This document shows, one piece after another, positions 1 through 6,027 of a stretch of DNA of 17,766 bases. The position numbers and the translations under genes were made by a program. Where the stretch lies: positions 1 through 17,766 of the forward strand of contig JAHLFV010000117.1 in NCBI GenBank assembly GCA_018883625.1, read 5' to 3'. Numbering within the stretch: the first letter of the stretch is position 1; every line of letters begins with the position of its first letter. The DNA is from Candidatus Treponema excrementipullorum (lineage in GTDB: Bacteria > Spirochaetota > Spirochaetia > Treponematales > Treponemataceae). Below the pieces are notes generated by a model. The model was not told the DNA's origin and searched no databases. It was given only the letters and a program-made list of their open reading frames with translations.

Positions 1-201
1 AGTACAAACACTTTGGAGCGGCTTAATAGGGAAATTAGAAGAAGGTCATCTGTGGTCGGTATTTTCCCGTCTACAGACAGTTACATAAGATTGATTACAA
101 GTTACTTGCTTGAATATTCGGAGGACTGGTAAACGGATAGGAGTTATATGTATGCCGGGTTGATAAAAGTTCAAAGGGAGATTTTGTTCAACGTAGCATG
201 A
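1..201 (+). pseudogene. IS256-family transposase, C-terminal fragment with probable premature stop
   Basis: Frame 1 reads through a block with TNTLERLNREIRRRSSVVGIF followed by P-S-T-D-S-Y-I-R-L and ending SEDW at a TAA (130-132). The NTLERLNxEIRRRxxVVGIFP signature is diagnostic of the IS256/mutator family and lies near the C-terminus of the transposase. The last DDE-type catalytic residues are upstream, outside the window. After the TAA the same frame stays open for 22 more codons (133-198, TGA at 199-201), starting T-D-R-S-Y-M. This resembles the usual W...R.Y continuation of the family, so the TAA may be a nonsense mutation that removes the tail. The alternative is that 130-132 is the natural stop and the following sense codons are chance. 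Family assignment is strong; pseudogene status is inferred. Confidence 0.7.
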
Positions 202-355
202 TGGTTTTGAGGCTTTTTTCACGAACTAAATTGCGAACGATTATTGACAGGAACTGAAGCACCTGGAGGATGACCTTGAGGACGCCTCCATTGCTGGCTG
301 ACTTCATTTATACCAGGAGCTGCAAACCATTTTGCGCAAAATTCTTGACACTACC
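1..355 (+). mobile_element. Right end of an IS256-family insertion sequence
   Basis: The window opens inside a transposase C-terminus of the IS256/mutator type. The element appears to end near 355, where the stretch 334-355 (GCGCAAAATTCTTGACACTACC) resembles the terminal inverted repeat of IS256-family elements, which typically read ...TTTACACAA...GACACTACC at the right end. The 202-333 stretch between the reading frame and this end has no credible gene and is typical non-coding 3' sequence of such an element. The left end lies outside the window, so the inverted repeat pair and the 8-9 bp target duplication cannot be checked. The boundary at 355 is inferred from family resemblance. Confidence 0.65.
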
Positions 356-465
356 GTTTGAAACCGGAAACCATTGCACGGTATACGAATTTGTCTATAG
401 AAACTATCAAATCTTTGGCAAAGTGAGTTTTGTTCAGAGCTTCTTCTACCTGATAAGTGTTAGCT
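356..465 (-). other. Short intergenic stretch between IS end and kinase gene, possible gene remnant
   Basis: This 110-bp stretch lies between the presumed IS end and the stop of the kinase gene. On the minus strand one frame is open for about 40 codons right up to the IS (for example AKDLIVSIDKFVYR, ending MVSGFKR), and its stop codon TAG (353-351) is formed by the IS tip. It has no usable start codon or ribosome binding site. It could be an internal fragment of a gene interrupted by the insertion, or chance. I do not recognise the peptide. No terminator is evident for the two-component operon here. Confidence 0.25.
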
Positions 466-1863
466 CTACAAACTTTCCGTGAGAGGAATCTGAATTAAAA
501 CCTGTACCATGGGAGTTTTTTCAGAGGTGGTGTTGGCAATAGTTATGTGTCCTTTGTGAAGATTGACTATTGCCTTTGCTATAGAAAGCCCCAAACCGTT
601 GCCTTCTGTACTGCGGGATTTGTCGGAGCGGTACAGTCTGTCAAAAACCAAAGGAATGTCTTTTTCTGCTATTTTGCCGGAATTACGGACTTCAATAGAT
701 ACTACCGGCGGTTGTTGCGGTTTATCAGCTTGAGGGCTACTGATAGAAAAGATAATAAAACCGCCTTCTTCTGTATGTTGAAAAGCGTTTTGAATAATAT
801 TGGAAATGCACCGTTGCAGTAACAGCACGTCTCCTATAAAGCCGGAGTATTCATGGAAATCCCAATCAACTGAAGGAATAAAAGCTATGTGTTTTTGCTC
901 CGCCATCAGCATAAATCTGTCTGAAAGTTCGGTAATAAAGCTGTTGGGGTCTATCAAGGTAGGATGGATAGTCATTTCCGGGGATTCATAGCGGCTTAAA
1001 TCCTGTAGGTTGCACACAAGCCGTTCTATATGGTTCAACTCAGAATACAGCATTTCCATTCTGGTGGTTTCCGGCTTTAAAACTCCATCTTTCATGCCTT
1101 CTATTTGCATTTTCACCGCTGTAAGCGGTGTCCGTAAGTCATGGGATATATCTTGCATCCACTGCCTTCGCAATGATTCTTCCTTAGTGAGCCGCTCTTG
1201 CAACCGAATAACGGCTTGGGAAACTTGGTCAAACTCCTGTATACCGGTAAAAGGGATGTGCTGATGTCCCAAATGAAGAGAGGTTATGGCATCGGAAAGG
1301 GCGGTGGCTTTTTTTGAAAACACGGAAGATGAAAACCACGATAAGCCTAAAGCGCTTAAAAGGGCAACAATGGCACCAAAAAATAATGTTTTTTCCAAGG
1401 TTGATAAAAATATTTGATTTGTTTTGTATGCCAAAAAGTCAACACTGTCTACTGCCACATATCCGATAACCGTATCGCCTTCCATAATGGGGGTTGGAGG
1501 ATTAAGAGATAAAAAGGAGTTCAATGGGCCAACGTTTTTTTCAACTTCCTGTAGATTTTTTCGTTTGGCTTGCTCCATCAATAACACAGGATTTTTGTTT
1601 TGGTCAAAAACATAGACGTATAAAGAGTCGGTAACGTAGGGATACAAGGCTTCTTCCAAAGAGGCTTCTGACAGTCTTCCTTTCAGTCTGTAATTTTGAG
1701 AAATAATAGGCAACAGAAGATTTTTCAGTTCCGTTTGTTTGTCAAAATTCCAGCTGCTTATGGAGGAACGGATAGCCGCAGAAAAAATCGATGCCATAAT
1801 AATCAGCAATATGGAAGATGTTATAATGTACCCGGAAAAAGTTTTACCGAAAAAAGTTTTCAT
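466..1863 (-). CDS. Two-component sensor histidine kinase (HAMP/HisKA/HATPase)
   Basis: This is a membrane sensor kinase that autophosphorylates on histidine and passes the phosphate to the response regulator encoded just upstream. Of 465 residues, a first membrane helix spans about 11-30, an extracytoplasmic sensor region about 31-155 and a second helix about 157-180. A HAMP-like linker follows (about 181-232), then HisKA with the phospho-acceptor H241 in DISHDLRTPL, and an HATPase domain with N-box N359 (NIIQNAFQHT), a degenerate G1 box (RNSG, 393-396, with Asn in place of the usual Asp) and G2 GNGLGLSIAKA (421-431). The ATG overlaps the regulator's stop by one base (TAATG), so the two are translationally coupled. 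The ligand is unknown; the sensor region matches no named sensor domain I recognise. The gene is the last of its operon and is followed by an IS end. Confidence 0.93.
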   Translation of the reverse strand: MKTFFGKTFSGYIITSSILLIIMASIFSAAIRSSISSWNFDKQTELKNLLLPIISQNYRLKGRLSEASLEEALYPYVTDSLYVYVFDQNKNPVLLMEQAKRKNLQEVEKNVGPLNSFLSLNPPTPIMEGDTVIGYVAVDSVDFLAYKTNQIFLSTLEKTLFFGAIVALLSALGLSWFSSSVFSKKATALSDAITSLHLGHQHIPFTGIQEFDQVSQAVIRLQERLTKEESLRRQWMQDISHDLRTPLTAVKMQIEGMKDGVLKPETTRMEMLYSELNHIERLVCNLQDLSRYESPEMTIHPTLIDPNSFITELSDRFMLMAEQKHIAFIPSVDWDFHEYSGFIGDVLLLQRCISNIIQNAFQHTEEGGFIIFSISSPQADKPQQPPVVSIEVRNSGKIAEKDIPLVFDRLYRSDKSRSTEGNGLGLSIAKAIVNLHKGHITIANTTSEKTPMVQVLIQIPLTESL

Positions 1864-2564
1864 TAGTCTTCCTGTAGATACTGACCCTGAAATTTATATC
1901 CAAAGCCCCGAACGGTCACTATCCACCCGCCTCCCAATTTGCCTCTCAGGTTGGCTATGTGGGTGTCAACGGTTCTTTCTGAGCCTTCAAAAAAGTAATT
2001 AAAGCATTCTGAAAGTATTTGTTCTCGGGAAATGACCTGTCCGCAATTTGAAGCTAAATATACAAGTATTTTCCACTCTGCACCGGTAAGGGACACATTT
2101 TTGTCATCAATAGTTAAAGAATGCTGTGTTGTATCAAGGTGTGCAACGCTGTTATCCAGTTTCCATAAACCGGAGGGACTGTCTGATTTTGCTTTTTTTG
2201 TGGTGTCAAAGCGCCGTAAGAGAGCTTGCACCCGTAAAACCAGTTCTTTTGCAGAAAAGGGTTTGCAGATGTAGTCATCGGCTCCCAATTCAAAGCCTAA
2301 GATTCTGTCTGATTCGCTGTCTTTTGCGGTAAGAAAAATAATGGGTATATCGGAAACTTTTCGTATGGATTTTGCCAAGGAAAAGCCGCTTCCGTCGGGT
2401 AGCATGACGTCCAAAATAATTAAGTCTGCTATGTTTCGTTCTACGGTTTCCATTACTCCCTGAACGGAACCGAATTCTATTGTTTGGTGGTTGTCAAGTT
2501 GTAAATAGCCTGCAACGGCTTCTCTAATTAATGTGTTATCCTCTACCAATATAATGGATGCCAC
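1863..2564 (-). CDS. OmpR/PhoB-family response regulator
   Basis: This is a DNA-binding response regulator of 233 residues. The receiver domain (about 3-115) has the acidic pair E8/D9, phospho-acceptor D52 in LDVMLPDG, T79 and K101 in KPF. The C-terminal winged-helix domain (about 130-228) contains ISREQILSE, the TVDTHIANLRGKL recognition region and VRGFGYKF near the end, as in PhoB/OmpR relatives. The start is a GTG directly after the TAA of the YD-repeat gene, with GGAG eight bases before it, so it is coupled to that gene; the kinase start overlaps its stop. Partner kinase assignment is by operon position. Members of this family bind direct repeats spaced 10-11 bp, and such repeats occur at 3989-4027 in front of the nearby lipoprotein gene, a plausible but unproved target. 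Confidence 0.95.
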   Translation of the reverse strand: MASIILVEDNTLIREAVAGYLQLDNHQTIEFGSVQGVMETVERNIADLIILDVMLPDGSGFSLAKSIRKVSDIPIIFLTAKDSESDRILGFELGADDYICKPFSAKELVLRVQALLRRFDTTKKAKSDSPSGLWKLDNSVAHLDTTQHSLTIDDKNVSLTGAEWKILVYLASNCGQVISREQILSECFNYFFEGSERTVDTHIANLRGKLGGGWIVTVRGFGYKFQGQYLQED

Positions 2565-3452
2565 TTATTCTTCTCCGTATATAAACTCCCATCGGGTTAT
2601 GCTTCCTCCTGTTTTGGAATAAAGCATATTCCCCCGGTCATCCCAACCAAATTCTTTTTGAGCTACGCATACTCCCTCTGAATTGTGGGTTTCCGTTTTT
2701 ATAAGATTTCCGTTTTCATAGAATCGGTGTTGCAGTTCTTTTAAATTTCCCTCAGAACTATAGCGTCCCATAGAAACAATTTGTCCGTCTGCATACGTGT
2801 AGGCGATGGTTTCATAAAGTCCGGCACTGTCGTAGTGTAATTCTTTGGCAACCGTTCCGTCTTGATTATATTCAAATACAACTCGTTTCAGAAGTTTTCC
2901 GTCTCCGTAGAGGGTTTCTTCGCTGGCTTTTGTACTGTCTGTGTTGTAAGAATAATTGATTTGTGATGTAACAGTACCGTCAGCTTTTACCGTTCTTTGG
3001 GTCACCAATAATCCCTGGGGGGAATACAGAGAACTTTTTGTCCATTCCTGTTGTTCTTGGGCATTCCAAGAAGTTTCTGAAACGACTTGTCCCTGATCGT
3101 TATAGGTATAGGTATATTTCCACTTTAGTTGTTCTCCCACATTTTGAGTGTCAACTTGAGGACTTACACCCTTTATTTCAATCAAAAGGTTTTCCGGGGC
3201 ATACACATACTCTATGCTGCTTTGCAGAGAACCGTCAGGAGCAAATTGGTCTTTTTGAATAATCTTACCTTCCGAAAAAAACATTTTGGACAGCAAAACC
3301 GACTGAGAAGTCTCTGTTTCTGCGTACTCTGTTACTTGGAGCGGATTCCCGTTAAAAGAGGGGACGGTACCGATAGCGGTTGATTCCTGTGATTCCAAGG
3401 ATACAATAAACAAAAACAGACAACTCCAAAGCATGAGTTGTTTTCGTATCAT
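2565..3452 (-). CDS. Secreted YD-repeat-like protein, first gene of the two-component operon
   Basis: A 295-residue protein of unknown function. It starts with a signal peptide (MIRKQLMLWS, hydrophobic core to about residue 18). The rest is a series of degenerate repeats of the form Y-x-Y-N-x-x-G-x-V, about 20 residues each: YTYNDQGQVVSET, YSPQGLLVTQ, YSYNTDSTKAS, FEYNQDGTVAKEL, YTYADGQIVSMG and FYENGNLIKTE. These resemble RHS/YD or MORN-like beta-hairpin repeats found in bacterial surface proteins. The frame extends 38 codons further upstream to a GTG, but ATG at 3452 has AAGGAGA at proper spacing and is followed by the signal peptide, so I chose it. The stop abuts the regulator's GTG. Its placement at the head of a kinase/regulator operon suggests an envelope accessory or target of that system (inference). 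Confidence 0.8.
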   Translation of the reverse strand: MIRKQLMLWSCLFLFIVSLESQESTAIGTVPSFNGNPLQVTEYAETETSQSVLLSKMFFSEGKIIQKDQFAPDGSLQSSIEYVYAPENLLIEIKGVSPQVDTQNVGEQLKWKYTYTYNDQGQVVSETSWNAQEQQEWTKSSLYSPQGLLVTQRTVKADGTVTSQINYSYNTDSTKASEETLYGDGKLLKRVVFEYNQDGTVAKELHYDSAGLYETIAYTYADGQIVSMGRYSSEGNLKELQHRFYENGNLIKTETHNSEGVCVAQKEFGWDDRGNMLYSKTGGSITRWEFIYGEE

Positions 3453-3591
3453 TACAATCTCCTTTCTGCAATAACAGTTATCTATGCATATCTTTTTAGG
3501 AATATAACCTGAAAAAAGCCGGATGGACATTTGCCATAACACAATACCATAGGCAATTGCTAACACTATACACGAGTGCTACATCTGAGAG

Positions 3592-3620
3592 ATTGTATAT
3601 AAAATAACGGAAATGTACAA
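3592..3620 (-). promoter_or_regulatory. Sigma-70 promoter of the two-component operon
   Basis: On the minus strand a -35 TTGTAC (3620-3615) and a -10 TACAAT (3597-3592) are separated by exactly 17 bp. Transcription would start near 3585, giving a leader of about 130 nt before the ATG at 3452. The -35 sits only a few bases after the T-run of the lipoprotein terminator, so the operon appears insulated from the upstream gene. No operator repeats like those at 3989-4027 are seen here. Confidence 0.65.
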
Positions 3621-3624
3621 CAGT

Positions 3625-3660
3625 AAAAAAAAAGATCCGCTTTCACAAAGAAAGCAGACC
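3625..3660 (-). terminator. Rho-independent terminator of the lipoprotein gene
   Basis: On the minus strand an 11-bp stem (GGTCTGCTTTC paired with GAAAGCGGATC, two G-T pairs) encloses a 5-nt loop and is followed by nine T residues (3633-3625). It lies 24 bp beyond the lipoprotein stop codon. This is a textbook intrinsic terminator and separates this gene from the operon downstream. Confidence 0.9.
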
Positions 3661-3683
3661 TTTCAGCAACGCAACTCTACAAA

Positions 3684-3899
3684 TTACAGAGCTGCTTCAG
3701 GAGCTACTTCTGCAGGTGCAGCTTCTTCAACAACTACAGCTTCTTCTGCAGGTGCAACTTCTTCAGCGGGTACTGCTTCTTCAACAACTACTGTTTCTTC
3801 TGCAGGTGCAGCTTCCTGTGTAGTTGCACAGCTTGCGAAAGAAAATACCAATGCTCCTGCCAAAACTGCAGCACCGAATACTTTTGCCATTTTTTTCAT
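3684..3899 (-). CDS. Small Ala/Pro/Glu-repeat lipoprotein
   Basis: A 71-residue protein with a lipoprotein signal peptide: basic start MKKMAKV, hydrophobic core and FASC, where C24 is the likely lipidated cysteine (a relaxed lipobox of the kind common in spirochaetes). The mature part has only 47 residues and consists of repeats of an 18-residue unit rich in Ala, Pro, Glu and Val (APAEETVVVEEAVPAEEV, then a near copy). It is acidic and probably extended or disordered. Start choice is supported by AAGGAGA seven bases before the ATG. It is a single-gene unit with its own promoter and a strong terminator, so it is likely abundant or specially regulated. Function is unknown; a role as an envelope spacer or surface lipoprotein is a guess. 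Confidence 0.82.
   Translation of the reverse strand: MKKMAKVFGAAVLAGALVFSFASCATTQEAAPAEETVVVEEAVPAEEVAPAEEAVVVEEAAPAEVAPEAAL
3721..3810. repeat. 54-bp tandem repeat within the lipoprotein gene
   Basis: Two copies of a 36-bp block (3721-3756 and 3775-3810) differ at only two positions and are offset by 54 bp, matching the 18-residue protein repeat. A partial further copy precedes 3721. In-frame repeats like this can gain or lose units without frameshift. Confidence 0.8.
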
Positions 3900-3975
3900 C
3901 TTGTTTCTCCTTATATTTATTTATAGATAATTTACCACATCAAGGATTTGGAAACAACCCTTTTGATGGCAACAT

Positions 3976-4027
3976 CTTATAAATACTGTGTTAAGATTTG
4001 TTATACGAAATGTTAAGATTGTGTTAA
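3976..4027 (-). promoter_or_regulatory. Promoter of the lipoprotein gene with four 11-bp-spaced TTAACA boxes
   Basis: On the minus strand TTAACA occurs at 4027-4022, 4016-4011 and 3994-3989. A degenerate copy, TATAAC, stands at 4005-4000, so all four lie on an exact 11-bp register with 5-bp spacers. A -10-like TATAAG follows at 3981-3976, placing the boxes at roughly -59 to -21 from a start near 3969. There is no good -35 hexamer at proper spacing, which fits an activated promoter. The layout matches the direct-repeat boxes (TT[A/C/T]A[C/T]A, about 5-bp spacers) known for Bacillus PhoP, an OmpR-family regulator. The likely regulator is the one encoded at 1863-2564, by proximity only. The leader would be about 70 nt. 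Confidence 0.55.
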
Positions 4028-4030
4028 GAT

Positions 4031-4067
4031 TTACATAAAGAATCATAACACGGACTTTTTTATGTAA
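4031..4067. repeat. AT-rich 12-bp inverted repeat next to the operator array
   Basis: TTACATAAAGAA (4031-4042) pairs with TTTTTTATGTAA (4056-4067) with one G-T pair and a 13-nt loop. The outer nine pairs are a perfect inverted repeat. It sits between the dehydrogenase stop and the TTAACA boxes. It is not followed by a T-run on the minus strand, so it is at best a poor terminator for the dehydrogenase gene. It may instead be a protein-binding dyad. Confidence 0.55.
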
Positions 4068-4073
4068 TTCTTG

Positions 4074-4898
4074 TTACCTGTCTTGTCTGTAGGGGCGTTT
4101 TTCATGCAAGTACGTGTATCGGGCATAAAAATATTTTCCTACAAAGTGGCTCAAAAAAGCACTGACTTTCCATTTTAGTGCCATCAATGCAACTTTTTTG
4201 CCTTTTTTTTGACAACGTAATGCATGGGCAACCAGTTTTACTACCGATTTTCCTCCTTTAACTTCTTGCCGTGCTCCGTTAGAGGCTACTAAAGCAAACT
4301 CTGTGGAAACGGAACCGGGGCACAATGCCATAACATGTATGCCTTTGTCTGCCAATTCTGCTGCCAAAGCCAAAGAAAAACTGTATACGTACGCTTTGGT
4401 GGCTGCATAGACGGCAAAGTTGCCTAACGGAGAAAAGGCAGCCAAACTGGATACGTTGATTATGCTGCTTCCCTTTGCAAGATAGGGGAGAGCTGTTCCG
4501 CAGATTCCCGTAAGAGAGGTACAGTTTAAGTTTATCATTTCCAATTCTCGGTTTAACGGTGTTTCTGCAAAGGGGCCGTAGGTACCAAACCCGGCATTGT
4601 TTATGAGTGTATCTATGACAAACTCCCCGGAGTCTTTTGTTTCTTGTTGGAACAGTCGGGAAAAGAAATCCATTCCGTCTGTTCCTGTTATATCTGCGGA
4701 AAAAAAACGGACTTTTTGTTTTGTGTCGGATAATGATTCTTTTAACGTTGTTTCGATTTCCGCAGAAACTTCTTCCAGTCTGTCCTGCCGTCGGGCAACC
4801 AGCCACAATTCGTCAAAAGTTCGCTTGTATATAATTTGTCGCGCAAATTCTCTGCCGATACCGGAGCTGGCCCCGGTTATGATAATGATTCTTTTCAT
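4074..4898 (-). CDS. Short-chain dehydrogenase/reductase (SDR family)
   Basis: A 274-residue NAD(P)-dependent oxidoreductase of the classical SDR type, with a Rossmann fold. It has the cofactor motif TGASSGIG (8-15), NNAG (100-103), the catalytic serine S151 and the Y164-x3-K168 pair (YAATK), and PG at 194-195. R36/R37 after the second strand (VARR) suggests NADP(H) preference. The C-terminus beyond about 235 is basic and aromatic and looks like a membrane-associating tail, as in YqjQ/DltE-like members. Substrate is unknown. No Shine-Dalgarno sequence precedes the ATG; instead a -10 hexamer ends six bases before it (see the promoter entry), so the mRNA may be leaderless. It is downstream of the beta-propeller gene on the same strand (46-bp gap). 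Confidence 0.9.
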   Translation of the reverse strand: MKRIIIITGASSGIGREFARQIIYKRTFDELWLVARRQDRLEEVSAEIETTLKESLSDTKQKVRFFSADITGTDGMDFFSRLFQQETKDSGEFVIDTLINNAGFGTYGPFAETPLNRELEMINLNCTSLTGICGTALPYLAKGSSIINVSSLAAFSPLGNFAVYAATKAYVYSFSLALAAELADKGIHVMALCPGSVSTEFALVASNGARQEVKGGKSVVKLVAHALRCQKKGKKVALMALKWKVSAFLSHFVGKYFYARYTYLHEKRPYRQDR

Positions 4899-4904
4899 AA
4901 AAAA

Positions 4905-4933
4905 AGTATACTACGGGAATTTTGATCTGCCAA
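4905..4933 (-). promoter_or_regulatory. Sigma-70 promoter of the SDR gene, predicting a leaderless mRNA
   Basis: On the minus strand -35 TTGGCA (4933-4928) and -10 TATACT (4910-4905) are spaced by 17 bp. Only six T residues separate the -10 from the ATG at 4898, so the expected start site is at or within a base or two of the A of the ATG. No ribosome binding site is present. Confidence 0.65.
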
Positions 4934-4944
4934 GTACAATAAAA

Positions 4945-6027
4945 CTATTCCAACATAACCGTGTATTTTTTTATGTTACGGAGTTGTGCCTTTGTCATAC
5001 ATCGGTACAGTTGTATGTTGCCGTCCTGAAAATTTGAAAAACAGAAAAACTTTCCGTCGTCGGAAATATCAAGACCCGTCGGCTGATTGCCGCCTTCAAA
5101 AGATACAACGGTTTCCATAGTGGAGGTATCTATGACGGAAATTTTTCCGTTTACGGGACTTGGCAGAGTATAATCTATAGGATTATTGGGGCCTCGGCTG
5201 GAAACAAAAAGCCATCTGTTATCCAATAAATCAATGGTATTAGGGTTTGTATAAACTTTTGTTGTGTTTGTTATGGAAAAAGTTTCCAAATCAACCTGAT
5301 AAATGGATTTATGGAACATATCACTGATATAGGCTGTAGTTTCGTCATCGTCTAAAACAATGTGTCGCATGGCAGCTTTTTCTATATGGATTGAAGCTAA
5401 AAGCTGTCCTGTGGAAACAGAAAATTTTTCTATGGCTCCTCCGTCAAAAGCCAAAGAGATGATACTTTGTCCCTTATCGGTAAAGATAATTCCCCGGGGG
5501 GCAGCCTGAGTTTTAATTAAACGGAGTACTTCTCCGGTGGTATAGTCAATCAGTGACAGATTGTTTGACACCCAGTTTGACACGGCAACAATATTTTTTT
5601 CCTTGTTCCATGCCATAAACTTTGACCATTCACCCTGTGTGGCAATGGTTCTTTTGTACGTAAGTTCAGGATATTGAAATTCGTGAATTGAGTTGTCTGT
5701 CATTTGTGATACAAAAAAAGCATGTTTTTCGGGAATAAAAAGTCCTTCTGTATATCCCAGTTTGTCTGCAGTTGCCGTTGATAACCTTGTTATCACTTTT
5801 TTTTCTGCCACCGAAAAAATATCAACGCCCTTATCGTTAAGAAGAGGTAAAAAAATATACCGATTGTCGGGAGAAAAAACTACTTGTTTTGGCTCTTTGC
5901 CACAGGGAAAAACTCCTACCTTAACTAAATAAAGGTTTTCTGCAATTCGTACGGGCATATCCTGAGAAAAAATAACTCCAAGACAAAATATAATTCCCAA
6001 AAAGACTGCTGTTCCATACTTTATCAT
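4945..6027 (-). CDS. Secreted YVTN/YncE-like beta-propeller protein
   Basis: A 360-residue protein with an N-terminal signal peptide (MIKYGTAVFLGIIFCLGVIF, then SQ). The mature part is made of about six to seven YVTN-type blades, recognisable as repeated phrases such as VVFSPDNRYIFLPL, NIVAVSNWVSNNLSLID, RGIIFTDKGQSI, TAYISDMFHKSIYQVDL, GKISVIDTSTMETVVSF and GLDISDDGKFFCFSN. Such propellers usually act in the periplasm or at the surface as binding scaffolds; no catalytic motif is visible. The frame could begin one codon earlier at a TTG, but the ATG at 6027 is preferred: it overlaps the methyltransferase stop (TGATG) and has GGAG eight bases upstream. Cotranscription with the methyltransferase is likely from this overlap, though a functional link is not obvious. 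Confidence 0.83.
   Translation of the reverse strand: MIKYGTAVFLGIIFCLGVIFSQDMPVRIAENLYLVKVGVFPCGKEPKQVVFSPDNRYIFLPLLNDKGVDIFSVAEKKVITRLSTATADKLGYTEGLFIPEKHAFFVSQMTDNSIHEFQYPELTYKRTIATQGEWSKFMAWNKEKNIVAVSNWVSNNLSLIDYTTGEVLRLIKTQAAPRGIIFTDKGQSIISLAFDGGAIEKFSVSTGQLLASIHIEKAAMRHIVLDDDETTAYISDMFHKSIYQVDLETFSITNTTKVYTNPNTIDLLDNRWLFVSSRGPNNPIDYTLPSPVNGKISVIDTSTMETVVSFEGGNQPTGLDISDDGKFFCFSNFQDGNIQLYRCMTKAQLRNIKKYTVMLE

Noticed and set aside
270..482. Plus-strand open frame of 70 codons
   Set aside because: It begins inside the IS end, runs antisense into the kinase gene, has no ribosome site and resembles no family.
3453..3566. 38-codon N-terminal extension of the YD-repeat protein to a GTG
   Set aside because: No ribosome site precedes the GTG, while the inner ATG has AAGGAGA and a signal peptide directly after it.
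3613..3930. Plus-strand frame rich in Ser/Thr/Ala across the lipoprotein gene
   Set aside because: It is the antisense image of the 54-bp repeats and signal peptide. The minus-strand frame has a ribosome site, lipobox and terminator.
3989..4027. TTAACA direct repeats read as a CRISPR-like or iteron array
   Set aside because: Unit is only six bases with an 11-bp period next to a -10 hexamer, which fits an operator; there are no spacers, cas genes or replication genes.
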